This document shows positions 38,134 through 47,667 of a DNA stretch of 64,000 nt, one piece after another. The notes beneath the pieces were generated by a model. The model searched no databases, was not told the DNA's origin, and saw nothing but the letters and a program-made list of their open reading frames with translations. Numbering within the stretch: the first letter of the stretch is position 1; every line of letters begins with the position of its first letter. A program made the translations under genes and the position numbers. Source of the DNA: Megamerina dolium (Eukaryota; Arthropoda; Insecta; Diptera; Megamerinidae); assembly GCA_963854835.1 (NCBI GenBank), contig OY978527.1:42668040-42732039 (forward strand), read 5' to 3'.

Positions 38134-39330
38134 GTTTGAACGTTGACATTATGTGTGAAATACTACATCATTTAAATGACCACCACGCGAATTGTTGCAA
38201 GCATCGATTCTTTTGAGGTAATTTTCGACCAATTTTTGACACATATTGGGCGGTATCTCAGCCATAACGTGACGAATGTTGGTTTTTAGGTGCTCAAGAG
38301 TTAAAGGTTTATCTGCATAAACACGGTCTTTCGCGTAGCCCCACAAAAAAGTCAAGCGGTGTCAAATCGCATGATCTTGGTGGCCACTTGATATCGCCAC
38401 GACGAGAAATTACGCGGCCAGAAAATTTCTCTTACAATAAAGCCATATTCGCTCGAGTTGTGTGGCATGTGGCACCGTCTTGTTAAGAGCACATATTCTC
38501 TAAGTTGTATTCTTCAATAGCAGGCAAAAAAAAGTCGGTTATCATATGACCATAACGCTCCGAATTGACGGTGACAGTCGTTCCATCGTCGTTTTCGAAG
38601 AAGTAAGGTCCAATCACACCTCCGGACCAAAGAGCGCACCAAGCAGTGACTTTTTGTGGATGTGGTGGCCTCTCTTCAATTACTTGAGGATTCTCAGAAC
38701 CCCAAATACGACAATTTTGTTTGTTAACATACCCACCGAGTGAGAAATGTGCTTCGTCGCTGAAGAAAATTTTGTTCGAAAAATCGCCGTCCACCGCCTG
38801 TTGTTCAAGCACCCATTCGACGTATCTACGACGTTGTGAATGGTCAGCTGGCTTCAGTTGTTGTGTGAGCTGGATTTTATATGGATGTAGGTGTAGATCC
38901 AAATGCAAAATACGCCATAATGTGCCGTAAGACAGTCCTAATTCCTGAGAACGACGAGGAATCGACACATTCGGGTCTTTGGCATCACTTTCACTTACAG
39001 CAGCGATATTTTCGGTGGTACGAGCGAAACGATGATGCACAGGCCTTACAATATCTGTAACCAATCCAGTCTCTTCATATTTCTTCACAATTTTGCCAAT
39101 TGCTTGCGTAGTTGGACTATTATGTAAACCATAATCTCCTCTTAAAGCACGATATGTGGCTGTGGCAGAATCACCATTTTTGTAGTAGGTTTTTACAATT
39201 TTAATGCGTTGTGCGATAGTTAAGCGATCCATTTTCGCAAATGTCAGACTTTGAACTTTTGAAGCCCTATACTGTTGAAACCGCGAAATGGATAACCTTT
39301 TACATACATGAACCAATATACTTTCAAGTA
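38134..39330 (-). mobile_element. DD41D-type Tc1/mariner transposon copy, inactive
   Basis: The minus strand carries almost a whole transposase coding region (39232 or 39316 down to 38149) plus short flanks. I found no convincing inverted repeats at the ends, so limits are approximate. It directly adjoins the TATACCCTGC-type repeat on its left. Confidence 0.7.
38149..39316 (-). pseudogene. DD41D-type transposase, near full length, broken
   Basis: This is a cut-and-paste DNA transposase. The longest frame starts at 39316, but Met at 39232 (MDRLTIAQRIKIVKTYYKNG) is the likelier start because the family helix-turn-helix (DUF4817-like) begins there. Domains: N-terminal DNA-binding helices (about residues 30-135), then the catalytic core. 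The first Asp is in FFSDEAHF (residue 187 of the longest frame), the second in QDGATCH, the third in LTPLDFF. I count 41 residues between the second and third, hence DD41D, a spacing reported for the rosa group from Ceratitis. A TAA at 38483-38485 precedes QDGATCH, another stop follows in LL*EKF, and a frameshift lies after LDFF (about 38353) before WGYAKDRVYADKP. Confidence 0.85.
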
Positions 39331-40315
39331 TAGTAACACAGGCACATCGAAATAGACAGAGTATAGAAGAGAATAGAATAGAGTGTTCAAAATTTTACAA
39401 TATTGTACATACAGCTATAATTTGCATTTTCATTATTCCTATTTGTTTCGTTCATTCAATTGTGCTATGATTTGTATAACAATAGTCACCATAATAACAA
39501 AACCACGCCAGCGGAAGTAAAAAATATAAAAGATTCACACATTGTAGGAATACCTTGGCGCCAGAAACGAAGCGACCAGCAATAGTATTTCAAATGTAGT
39601 CACTAAGCCATATCACACGCATACACCTACTGTACTTGCATGTGTGTGTGTGTATTTATGTAAATTTAAATACACGCACGTATGGAAGCCATAACAAAAT
39701 GTGGGTTTTCAATGAAAAATGAAATAATAATAATATAATATCTAAACCAACAGCACATTTATGTTTGTATAATCAAGCCAGAAGCAATGAAATAGCAGCA
39801 ACAGCTTCTTTAACTTCACTTAAGTATACGAAGATCAGAACGTAGGTACATCCATACATACATACATAGCAGCAGTGCATATATTACACTATACTAACAT
39901 ACAACTTACTAACGAGTATTGCTTAAAGCTTCAATTTCTTCCTTCATCCTCCACCATATTTGTTGTTGTTGTTGGTTCACAGTACATTAGCATCATGATT
40001 GCGTGTTGTGTTGTCAGTTTGTATGCGTACATGACGCGTCATTGTTGTCGTCATCAGCGTAATGGCGTTATAACGTTCATAACGTCATTTAAAATAATTT
40101 CTTTACGTTTTTTCTTGCCACCAAAATAAATACAGGAAGGTAGCTCACAAAAATTCAAAATATATTGTAGTTGTATGCATATACCCGAGGGGGAGTAGCT
40201 TGTCTATGTATTATCGTAGTGATGGTATCAGTGGTATTAGTAGCACACAAAGAATTGCTTGGCAATATTCTTGTTTGACATGTTTAATTCGCTGTCATGT
40301 TGAGATTGTGTGGCA

Positions 40316-40350
40316 AACAACAACAACAACAACAGCAACAGCAACAACAA
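40316..40350. repeat. (CAA)n/(CAG) microsatellite
   Basis: About eleven units, with CAG at two positions. Common in fly non-coding DNA as well as in exons. Confidence 0.9.
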
Positions 40351-40898
40351 TATTCTAATATTTGCGTAAACACACTGGCACGCAACACATACATATGTCA
40401 CACACACACTGTTGTACCTACATACTACATATTGCGTACTTCAAATATGAACATAATACTTTTTCAATGCTATTCCTAATGCTGTCACAGTTTGCCATCT
40501 AATGCATAGTATTCATAGTCTTCTACATTTACCCAGTTCTGACTTATCATCATCATCATTTTTGTCATAATTTGACTTTTGGATTTTGTTCGTTAAATTA
40601 TGTGAAATGTAATTAAACAGCAACTTTTATATAAATACATATATATTCGTAAGTAAGCATGTATTCATTACAAAATATATATACTATACATAACATAAAC
40701 GTATGTCATGTATATATTGTAGATTTTAGAAAAATACAACTTGCTTACGACTTTAATTAAAATGTCTCAAGTATTAAGCTTCTTATAAATGTGAGAGTTC
40801 AAAACCGAAAAGTTTGAGTGTCTGAGATTATATATGCTTATGTTTATATACATACATATAAGCATAGGCATGCATATGATTTATAAATTTTAATGAGA

Positions 40899-40919
40899 AA
40901 GAGAGAGAGAGAGAGAGAG
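40899..40919. repeat. (GA)n microsatellite
   Basis: About ten perfect units. Such tracts can bind GAGA factor in flies, but no promoter is evident next to it. Confidence 0.93.
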
Positions 40920-41561
40920 TGTGGGAGTGAGCTACATAAATGCAAATGAAAGCCGATCATTTAGAGAAGCTGGAATCGGATTTTCTAAATATAAATAAAT
41001 ACAATATATTAATATAATATATACAAAATAATAATATATATAATATGATATTATATATATATAATATATATATAATATGATATTAACCATGTCTTCTACA
41101 TATTATTCAAGTTGGCTTCCTTTGAAAAACGTCATAACAACAGACATGATGAAACGTAGCAATATGATGAGCGCTAATCATTAAAACCAAAGCGATTACA
41201 TTTTAAAGTTGGTATGGAGTGTCATAATCACAACAGCTAGACTGGGTCTCCTTCATTTTCAATTCCTCCTTTTATGAGACTTGCTTATATTTTCTATAAC
41301 CAGATAGCTAGTCGCAATAGAATGGCATAGACATGTGTTATTATTTTTTTTTTTTACATATGTTCTCTAGTCTTTATCCTCGACATAGCATAAACAGAAC
41401 CAAATTCATAAATAAGCTTATTTTTTTGCACATTTGGGTTTGTCATTGTAAGGAAACGATAGTCGTAATAAGAACACGTTAGTAACTATAATAGAAACTC
41501 GAAATGAATGATTCCGTAGCAGTATCAGTGGTCGGTGCTGGTATTAGCTCAATGGCGATTT

Positions 41562-41923
41562 AAAAAAATAAATAAATAAATATGTGGCACTTAAAGCCCC
41601 AAAGGGCTCATTGGCCGAGCTTCTCTTCCACTACTGTTGTGCGTCTTAAATTTTGGACAATATTAGAAGGGACCTACTTATTTTAGCCGGTTCCGAACGG
41701 CAGAACACTTGTGACATCACTTTTTCTGAGCTTTGTCACAGAGTTCTTTAAGAAGCTTTTTCATGGCAAGTTGTTACTGTCGGAAGAATTGCCAATTGCT
41801 TGCCGACAGGTGGGTACCGTTCGAAAGAAAAATCTTATCGATATTAAATTTGTTATGCATCAGCCGGGGATTGAACCACGACCTACAGATCAGAAGGCGA
41901 ACACACTAACCACTGAGCTACGG
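41562..41923 (-). mobile_element. tRNA-headed SINE, copy D, full length with target duplication
   Basis: The best preserved copy. The 12-mer CAATGGCGATTT flanks it at 41550-41561 and 41924-41935. On the minus strand the head GCCGTAGCTCAGTGGTTAG starts at 41923, with an 11 of 12 match to the tRNA A-box. The B-box GGTTCAATCCC is at 41877-41867. The 3' end carries TATTTATTTATTTATTTTTT just before the duplication, so the tail is (ATTT)n plus T, not poly-A. Total length is 362 bp. The insertion sits immediately upstream of the mARC pseudogene. The apparent open frame across 41711-42169 mixes SINE and pseudogene and is not a gene. Confidence 0.9.
41867..41877 (-). promoter_or_regulatory. Pol III B-box of SINE copy D
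   Basis: Read on the minus strand, GGTTCAATCCC is a full match to the GGTTCRANNCC internal promoter consensus, about 45 bp from the A-box. Confidence 0.75.
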
Positions 41924-41959
41924 CAATGGCGATTTCATGGTTTACAAATCATACTATGG

Positions 41960-42790
41960 AAGAAAGACACAACACATGAAAACCAGATCCTGAAAATGGC
42001 AGCAAATTGGCAATTTGCAAGAAATCTCTATATATCCCTTGAGAAGTGTTGCGGCTGTTGTGCTCGAACAAGCATGTCCTTGATAAAGATGGAATTTGTG
42101 TGTTGGACGTTTGCGATAGTCGTTTATGTACATGTACGGCATGTACATATCCAATTATGTCGGGTATAAAAACCACAATTATTTCCAATAACATCTTAGA
42201 AATGACAGCACAAGAAGCAACAGAACCATTGTGATTGGATATAAAAAATCTTATTAAGAATGGTTGTAGATTTAATAAAAATGTAAATGACAAACTAATG
42301 CGGTTGGTTTCATGTACAAACAACGAACACAAGTGGTTCTTGCAAAACATCCTGCAGCGTGAAGAAGGCATACGTTTAAACATTCTATTGGATAAACGAA
42401 GTCACGAAGATTTTGGTGGGGAGATATGTCACTCTGGGTGACTTCAGTATTGGGACTACTAGATAAATCGGTTGAAGATTTGAATTAACGTCTTCAACCT
42501 TCAGATCAAGTTACTTACAAGCAGTTTCATAGTAATCTATTTATAAAAAGTAATGATGATATCGAGGCATATGATAAAGATAAATGGATGTGGATTGTGG
42601 ATTTGTAATAAGCTGTCTTACAGTTTAGGTCTGCCTATTTACATAAAATTTTGATAAACATTAATACTGAAACTTTTTAACGTAGAAAAACTTTTCAGCC
42701 TTTGCAAAAGTTGAAAAGCTACCACGCGATAACAAAATCTCTGGCATCGGTTATGGGTCAAAATTTTCTGGTAAATCGGAGTAATTCTGG
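41960..42790 (+). pseudogene. Dead copy of mARC, a mitochondrial MOSC-domain protein
   Basis: mARC is a molybdenum-cofactor N-reductase on the outer mitochondrial membrane. Pieces follow the family order across shifting frames. WQQIGNLQEISIYPLRS (about 42000-42047) is the start of the MOSC N-terminal beta-barrel. CTACTYPIMSGIKTTI corresponds to the LTARTYP..V..K region. EHKWFLQNILQREEGIRLNI is the WF..IL....GLRL region. LLDKSVEDLN and QVTYKQFHSNLFIKS resemble the SVEDLN and FRPN boxes, and EAYDKDKWMWI the (A)Y.EDKW.W box. ILININTET, then LQKLKSY, follow the MOSC core. The segment that should carry the conserved Cys pair before ILTNI reads AYLHK, so the Mo-ligand Cys is lost. Stops include 42232-42234 and 42486-42488. 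No intron-like breaks are visible, suggesting a processed copy. Confidence 0.78.
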
Positions 42791-43191
42791 TAATTAATCA
42801 AATTGAAAAAAGATTAAAAATTGTAAAATAATATTAATAAATTTAACAACATCTTATAATGAGATTGTGATAATAATATTTATGTTTTTGACAGACCAAA
42901 GATATTGGCATTATAAAATCAATTAGATATTTTATTCTTGTAAATCCACAATGCTATCAAATTGAAATCCATAAACTTTGATCATGATAGAGCAAAACAG
43001 GATAAGCATAAAAAACTGATATAGATAGTACTCTAGTAATCGCAAGAAAATCAGAGATAGAAGCAAAAAACCATCCTAACTAAGCTGTCTGAATTTTTAT
43101 TGATCAAAACCCTTGAAAATTTTTATGATGCGATTTTAAAACTGATTTTCTTTGAAATTATAAAATTTATTGTTATTAAAATATTTTTAAA
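42791..43191. other. AT-rich spacer
   Basis: Nothing recognised. An A-rich patch just after 42800 may be remains of a poly-A tail of the upstream retrocopy. Confidence 0.5.
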
Positions 43192-43551
43192 TATACATTC
43201 ATTCATTCATATATGGCTATTACAACCCGTTATCGAGTTAGGGCCGACTTCAGCAGCTCCCTCCTGGCGTTTCTGTTTTGCGTTCGCCTTGTCCAATCAG
43301 TTACACCAAGCGCATGTAGGTTCTCCGTGACCTGGTCCTTCCATCGTCGTCGTCTAACAACTTCCATTTCAAACACCTTTTTCCCTGGATCTTCTTCATC
43401 CATACATGCAACATGGCCTAGCCACCGAAGACGCTTAATAGTGATGCGTTGGACTATATCAGTGTCATTGTAGAGCTCGTACAATTCATACCAGTACTTC
43501 TTGTGATTAAAACTTTCAAAGCGCATAATGCGATCAAGCCTTAATGTACTT
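43192..43551 (-). mobile_element. RTE-like LINE, 3' tail fragment with (ATGA)n end
   Basis: The minus-strand frame 43526-43230 encodes the C-terminal end of an RTE-type ORF: ELYELYNDTDIVQRITIKRL (about residues 15-34), RWLGHVACMDEEDPGKKVFE, RRRWKDQVTENLHALGVTDW and an Arg-rich end. After the stop come about 20 bp and an ATGA microsatellite (43210-43196), the 3' terminus. Only the last ~100 residues exist. The sequence after the stop (AATAGCCATAT then the tetranucleotide run) resembles that of the fragment ending at 4060 (TATGGCCACATAAG), so these two are probably one family. Confidence 0.82.
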
Positions 43552-44488
43552 CAAATGTCATACAAATTTTTTATGAATATTTTAATACAATTCCAAATGA
43601 AAAAAACTAAAGGGTGGTAAAAAAATTATTTCGAAAAATAAGGAACAACTTGATAAACATACATAACTAATACAAATTTCATCAATGTCATAGAACAATT
43701 TATAGCTTATATAGATTAAATAAAAGACAGTGCCGATAATGACGACATAATTATGAACATATTGCTGATAGCTGATATGATGGGATTTATTGCTTTAAAA
43801 TAAATGGTCAACACAAAACAAATTATATGAAGATATATTTAGTTGTGTCATTCAAAGGATCAACAGAATCAGTAAAAGCGATTATGAAGTGTAGAAAAAT
43901 TAGATTTACATTTACAAACATTTACAAACAGTGTTGAAAAAAAAATCAATATGACCTTTACAATATCTGTCGGTGTGATAAAAATAGGCATACTAATGTT
44001 TATACTATGTTTATTGAAAAGTAGAATGGTCAAGTATTTATATACGGCAATGTACATGTATTCGAATATATACATATTTTTAGATGACAGAAATAGATTT
44101 TAAATGATTTAATTTTGGTTTCCTTTTTTTAGACTTAATTTACTATAATTAATATATAACAAGTCCACTTATTTGAAACAATCTTGAACATACAATATGT
44201 GTAATCCCATAGAATATCTATGTATATTAATAGAAGAGAAATATTGAAGTGAAGCCGCATATATTACTGATGAATGTTGAGCTGTCTTTTGTAAAGCTAA
44301 AAACCATTATTGATATTAGAACTGACTGGTAATAATAATTCATATATACTATGTACTCTGTATGTGCTCGTACAATATTTATAAAATAATGAAATAAATA
44401 TGCCAACTCACACGCCTCATAATCATGCTGTTCTCACGTATATTTCATAATATAAATATTTGCATAATAGCACATCGTTGGTATTGAA
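43552..44488. other. AT-rich spacer
   Basis: Nothing recognised. A short duplicated TTTACAAACA unit lies at about 43910-43930. Confidence 0.55.
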
Positions 44489-44530
44489 TTGTTTGCACAT
44501 ATTAACACTACTACATATCCCATACTAAAT

Positions 44531-44785
44531 ATGAGTACTCCAAACGCCGAACAAGTACAAACTAATCCGTGTGTAACTAGTTACAAAAAAAAAGTGCAGT
44601 GCAAAAAAAAAAAAGATTCTATTTTTATGGAAATGCCATTGTTATCAAGCAATGGCTTACAGCTTGAAAGAGTTGAATCATTGCGTAGAGCAGTTGAATT
44701 ACTAACAGGGCATCAGTTCCTGTGGTGTTATATGCTATGTCTTGCAATCTTCACCGCATATGGCTGTGTTTGTGTGTTCATATAA
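44531..44785 (+). CDS. Candidate small single-pass membrane protein or exon, unrecognised
   Basis: The frame opens at 44489, but the Met at 44531 (MSTPNAEQVQTNPCVTSYKK) gives a more protein-like 84-residue product. It has a polar N-terminus, a Lys-rich patch (KKKVQCKKKKDS, partly from an A run), a possible amphipathic helix (GLQLERVESLRRAVELLTG), and a C-terminal hydrophobic segment (CYMLCLAIFTAYGCVCVFI) long enough for one membrane pass. Codons are less A/T-skewed than in chance frames nearby, and AATAAA occurs near 44863. No family is recognised, and no splice sites or promoter were identified with confidence. It could be a chance ORF or part of a repeat. Confidence 0.25.
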   Translation: MSTPNAEQVQTNPCVTSYKKKVQCKKKKDSIFMEMPLLSSNGLQLERVESLRRAVELLTGHQFLWCYMLCLAIFTAYGCVCVFI

Positions 44786-44880
44786 CTTTGAGTTCTTAAT
44801 TCTTCTTACTCCACTTTTGCTTGATTAGCTTATTGTACGTTATTTGGCTATGGGAATTTTTAATAAAATTAAAAGTTTTC

Positions 44881-46196
44881 AATAATTCCATTGAAACTGT
44901 CTCTTTCTTTTCATATAATATTTTACTTAATACCAAATCATATAGATTTTAATACACATATTTCATCTATGATAGTATCTTATTCAATGCATATATACAT
45001 ACTATAATTTCATTGTCTGTTACATAAATTTATCAATCAATAAAAAAAAAAATGAAATAAAATTCAATAACTTTGAAAGTAATGAAATTTTGGCATCGTT
45101 TTTCTAAGTATGGCTGTAAAAATATTCCTAAGAGTAACTTTTTTTTTAGTATTCATTTAAAGCTATTTGCTTGTTACTATGTACGCTTATTAGTTATTTA
45201 CAACTGAATCACAACTTTAGGTTTGTAAATAGAAATATAGTACGTATGTGTATACGTATGCAAATGACTATGCGTTAAGAAAACTTTTTGAAAATGTTGA
45301 AAAGTTTACATTACTCTACACTCGATAACTACAATTAACTTTAGTGCCCAAAATAAGGGCTATTGCTATCTACTTCGAATACCACTACAAGTATATAGAT
45401 ATATGTATACTATATAAGCATCCACTATTGCTATTTCGTATTCGTATGCTGTCAATTGAAATTATTTTTAAAACATTTTCATTCTGGCACACAGGCTTGA
45501 CACAATTTTTCAATAAGTTACTCTCTCATCCAATAGTTAGTTGTAGTTAGAATTGCATATGTATTACTACTTCTACTACTACTACTATTACTACGAGTAT
45601 ATGTACCTACTACTAAAACTACTAGTAGATATGAGTACTAATACTATTACTACTTCAACTCTACACGACTGTTGTTGCTCTTGTTCTTGTGGTTACAACT
45701 TTTAATAGATTTAGAAATTTCATACATATACATTCCATTTTAATAAATTAAATTTTCAATATTTCTGATGTTGTTTATTATTATTGTAAAATAAAATATA
45801 AACATGACAGAAAATACAACAAGCATGAAATTAAATAACACAAAGTAAATAAATTTTTAAATTTGTATATACTAGTACTCTAATTACCGCATTCTGCATA
45901 AGTTGCCAATGAGATGGTTCTGTGAGTGAGGATATTTATCATATTTATTTGTAAAATTTTTTGTTTCAAATTTCAACATTTCAAAATGGCACTTATAAAT
46001 ATATAGGTATATGCTAGGTAGCTAAAAAGTTTGATATTAAAAAAAAAAGTTTTTGAAATTAAATATTCCATAACTAATTTATATGATTGATTAACATATG
46101 ATATGACAAATATTAAGATATTTTATTTAACATCTTTTAGTAAGCCAGTAACCATAGATGCATAGACAATTTGACAGTACTTGGCAAAATAATTTA
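44881..46196. other. AT-rich spacer with a CTA-rich patch
   Basis: No gene found. ACT/CTA trinucleotide runs at 45565-45660 are imperfect. The rest is simple AT-rich DNA. Confidence 0.55.
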
Positions 46197-46314
46197 ATAA
46201 AAAAAAAAAAAAAATAAATATGTTCCATTTATACCCCGAAGGACCCCTTGGCATAACTTTTTACAGTACAGTAATGCTTGTTAAATTTTGGACAGTATTA
46301 GAAGGGCCTACTTA
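46197..46314 (-). mobile_element. tRNA-headed SINE, copy E (3' fragment)
   Basis: On the plus strand a run of A (46199-46214) and AATAAATATGT is followed by ATACCCCGAAGGACCCCTTGG, TTAAATTTTGGACAGTATTA and GAAGGGCCTACTTAT. This matches the 3' part of copies C and D. The head and most of the body are missing. Confidence 0.75.
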
Positions 46315-46672
46315 TGTATGTATAAGTTCACAGCAAGATCTTAAATACTCCTACTAAAATAGATAGATCCCCAATATTTGAAAAACTAAAAGTTTTGCAT
46401 TTAGGAATGAGAAGGAAACTCATCTAGTATCGGTAGGGACCTAGTAGCCTCGTTTATATATTAATATTAATCGAACTACGATTAATTGTTGTTCTTTGTA
46501 AGCCTTTGTGGTATCATTTTTTGTATGATCTTGAGCACAGAGTGATTTCTGAAGTTGATGACATATTTTTACTGTCGGAAGTATGGAGAAAAATGCTCGC
46601 CTTTAAAATTATTTAGCTTTCATGAATTGTGTTCAAACATACATATGATATCGTATATAAAATTTTTTTTTT

Positions 46673-46731
46673 TTTAATTAATATGTGGCACTTATCCTCG
46701 ATAGAGCTTCTCTTCCATTACTGTTGTGACA
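46673..46731 (-). mobile_element. tRNA-headed SINE, copy F (3' fragment)
   Basis: AATTAATATGTGGCACTTAT, then AGAGCTTCTCTTCCATTACT and GTTGTGAC, matches the 3' end of copy D, preceded by a T run. About 60 bp survive. It lies only about 360 bp from fragment E in the same orientation. Confidence 0.7.
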
Positions 46732-46869
46732 TGATATACTGGAGCCAAATTGAAAAGATGAAACCAAACATATCTAATCACTCTATCTTTATTTGTCTAC
46801 GCCAGAAAATTATGACACTCGCATTGTCTGTTGTCACCCTTATAGAAGACGAAGGCAACTCTGACTTGA

Positions 46870-47268
46870 TCAGTCAGCAGTCGGTTCGTCTGTTCTTGTT
46901 CTTCTTTTTTTTCATACTTACTTTTTCTTCTTGTAATTTTTCTCGACACGAACAGTGCGCGCATTTTTTATTATTATACATATTTTATTTTATACATATA
47001 GTTCAAGTGTTTTTTGTACTCTGCAACAATTAATTTGTGTTAATAATAACAAATTATATTCATTTTTTAATCGTTTATCATAATAAACAATATACATAAA
47101 CGTATAAAAGAATATTTCGTGTTTTCTTTGTTTGTACAAAGTGATGTACATAAGAAACAATCTGTTTGCAATTTACGTGCATTTCTCTTTCGTTTAAATA
47201 CGGAATTTCTTCCGATAACGAAAATAATTAAATAAATCAAAATTTAATTTATACATACATCTTGAACA
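46870..47268 (+). promoter_or_regulatory. Possible transcription start and 5' UTR upstream of the 47.3-kb exons
   Basis: TCAGTC at 46870-46875 matches the fly initiator consensus (TCAGTY), in a locally GC-richer stretch (AGCAGTCGGTTCGTC). No DPE match lies at +28. From there to the ATG at 47269 is about 400 nt of pyrimidine-rich then AT-rich sequence. It is supported only by position relative to the exon candidates. Confidence 0.25.
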
Positions 47269-47308
47269 ATGGTATTAGCCACCAACGAAAGGCTTAACAA
47301 TCTAGAAG
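47269..47308 (+). CDS. Candidate first coding exon (MVLATNERLNNLE...)
   Basis: ATG at 47269 (context GAACAATGG) opens a frame encoding MVLATNERLNNLE. It then meets a strong splice donor, GAAG|GTGAGA, at 47308/47309, leaving phase 1. Joined to the segment at 47616-47667 the frame stays open (LE-EKQEAVGSRKH). Without splicing the frame continues through a Thr/Ser-rich stretch to a TAG at 47407-47409. Past that stop it stays open to 47574 with QQQQDLSS and TTTKNDATSTTSQTS, a composition typical of fly proteins. I do not recognise the product. Confidence 0.4.
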
Positions 47309-47615
47309 GTGAGAAAAAGTGTGCTATTGCGAATACAACAACAACGGCAATTAGCAGTAGCATCATGATCTCAACCGTATTAATAACAACAACAACTAAA
47401 GCAGAATAGATAGAAGAAAATCACCGACAACAACAGCAAGATTTGTCATCAATTATCTACAGTAATAGTTTGCAAGTGGCAAACAAGACGACGACGAAAA
47501 ATGACGCTACCAGCACAACATCGCAAACAAGTAGATTCTATATGTATATTTATTTATTATTATTTATTATTTAAAAAAGAACGATTAAATTGAAAATAAC
47601 TTTAATTTTTATTAG

Positions 47616-47667
47616 AAAAGCAAGAGGCGGTCGGTAGTCGAAAACACATCGGTACAACTCAACCAAG
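47616..47667 (+). CDS. Candidate second coding exon (52 nt)
   Basis: A T-rich tract ending TTTTTATTAG gives an acceptor at 47615, and CCAAG|GTATGA gives a donor after 47667. With the phase-1 carry-over from the upstream candidate exon the segment reads EKQEAVGSRKHIGTTQP with no stop and exits in phase 2. The next exon was not found: a segment after the AG at about 47840 gives an immediate stop in this phase. The third exon could lie far downstream or outside the window. The local base composition (GAGGCGGTCGGTAGTCG) stands out from the AT-rich surroundings. Confidence 0.4.

Larger units (their letters stand above)
39331..41549. other. AT-rich spacer with several microsatellites
   Basis: No gene found. 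It contains a CAA/CAG run (40316-40350), a (GA)n tract (40899-40919), an AT-rich self-complementary tract (about 41020-41085), and CA/TG tracts. The glutamine string in one frame at 40297-40479 comes from the CAA run and is not supported as a gene. Confidence 0.6.

Noticed and set aside
38546..38930. Plus-strand frames opposite the DD41D transposase
   Set aside because: Antisense shadows of the minus-strand transposase.
40297..40479. Poly-glutamine protein
   Set aside because: The Gln string is a CAA microsatellite; the remainder is a His/Thr-rich translation of CA repeats.
41711..42383. Overlapping open frames on both strands of 66-152 codons
   Set aside because: They run across the SINE and the mARC pseudogene in wrong frames or on the opposite strand.
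46629..47033. 134-codon plus-strand frame
   Set aside because: It starts in a SINE fragment, is rich in Phe from T runs, and shows no domain. The more plausible signal is the exon pair that begins at 47269.
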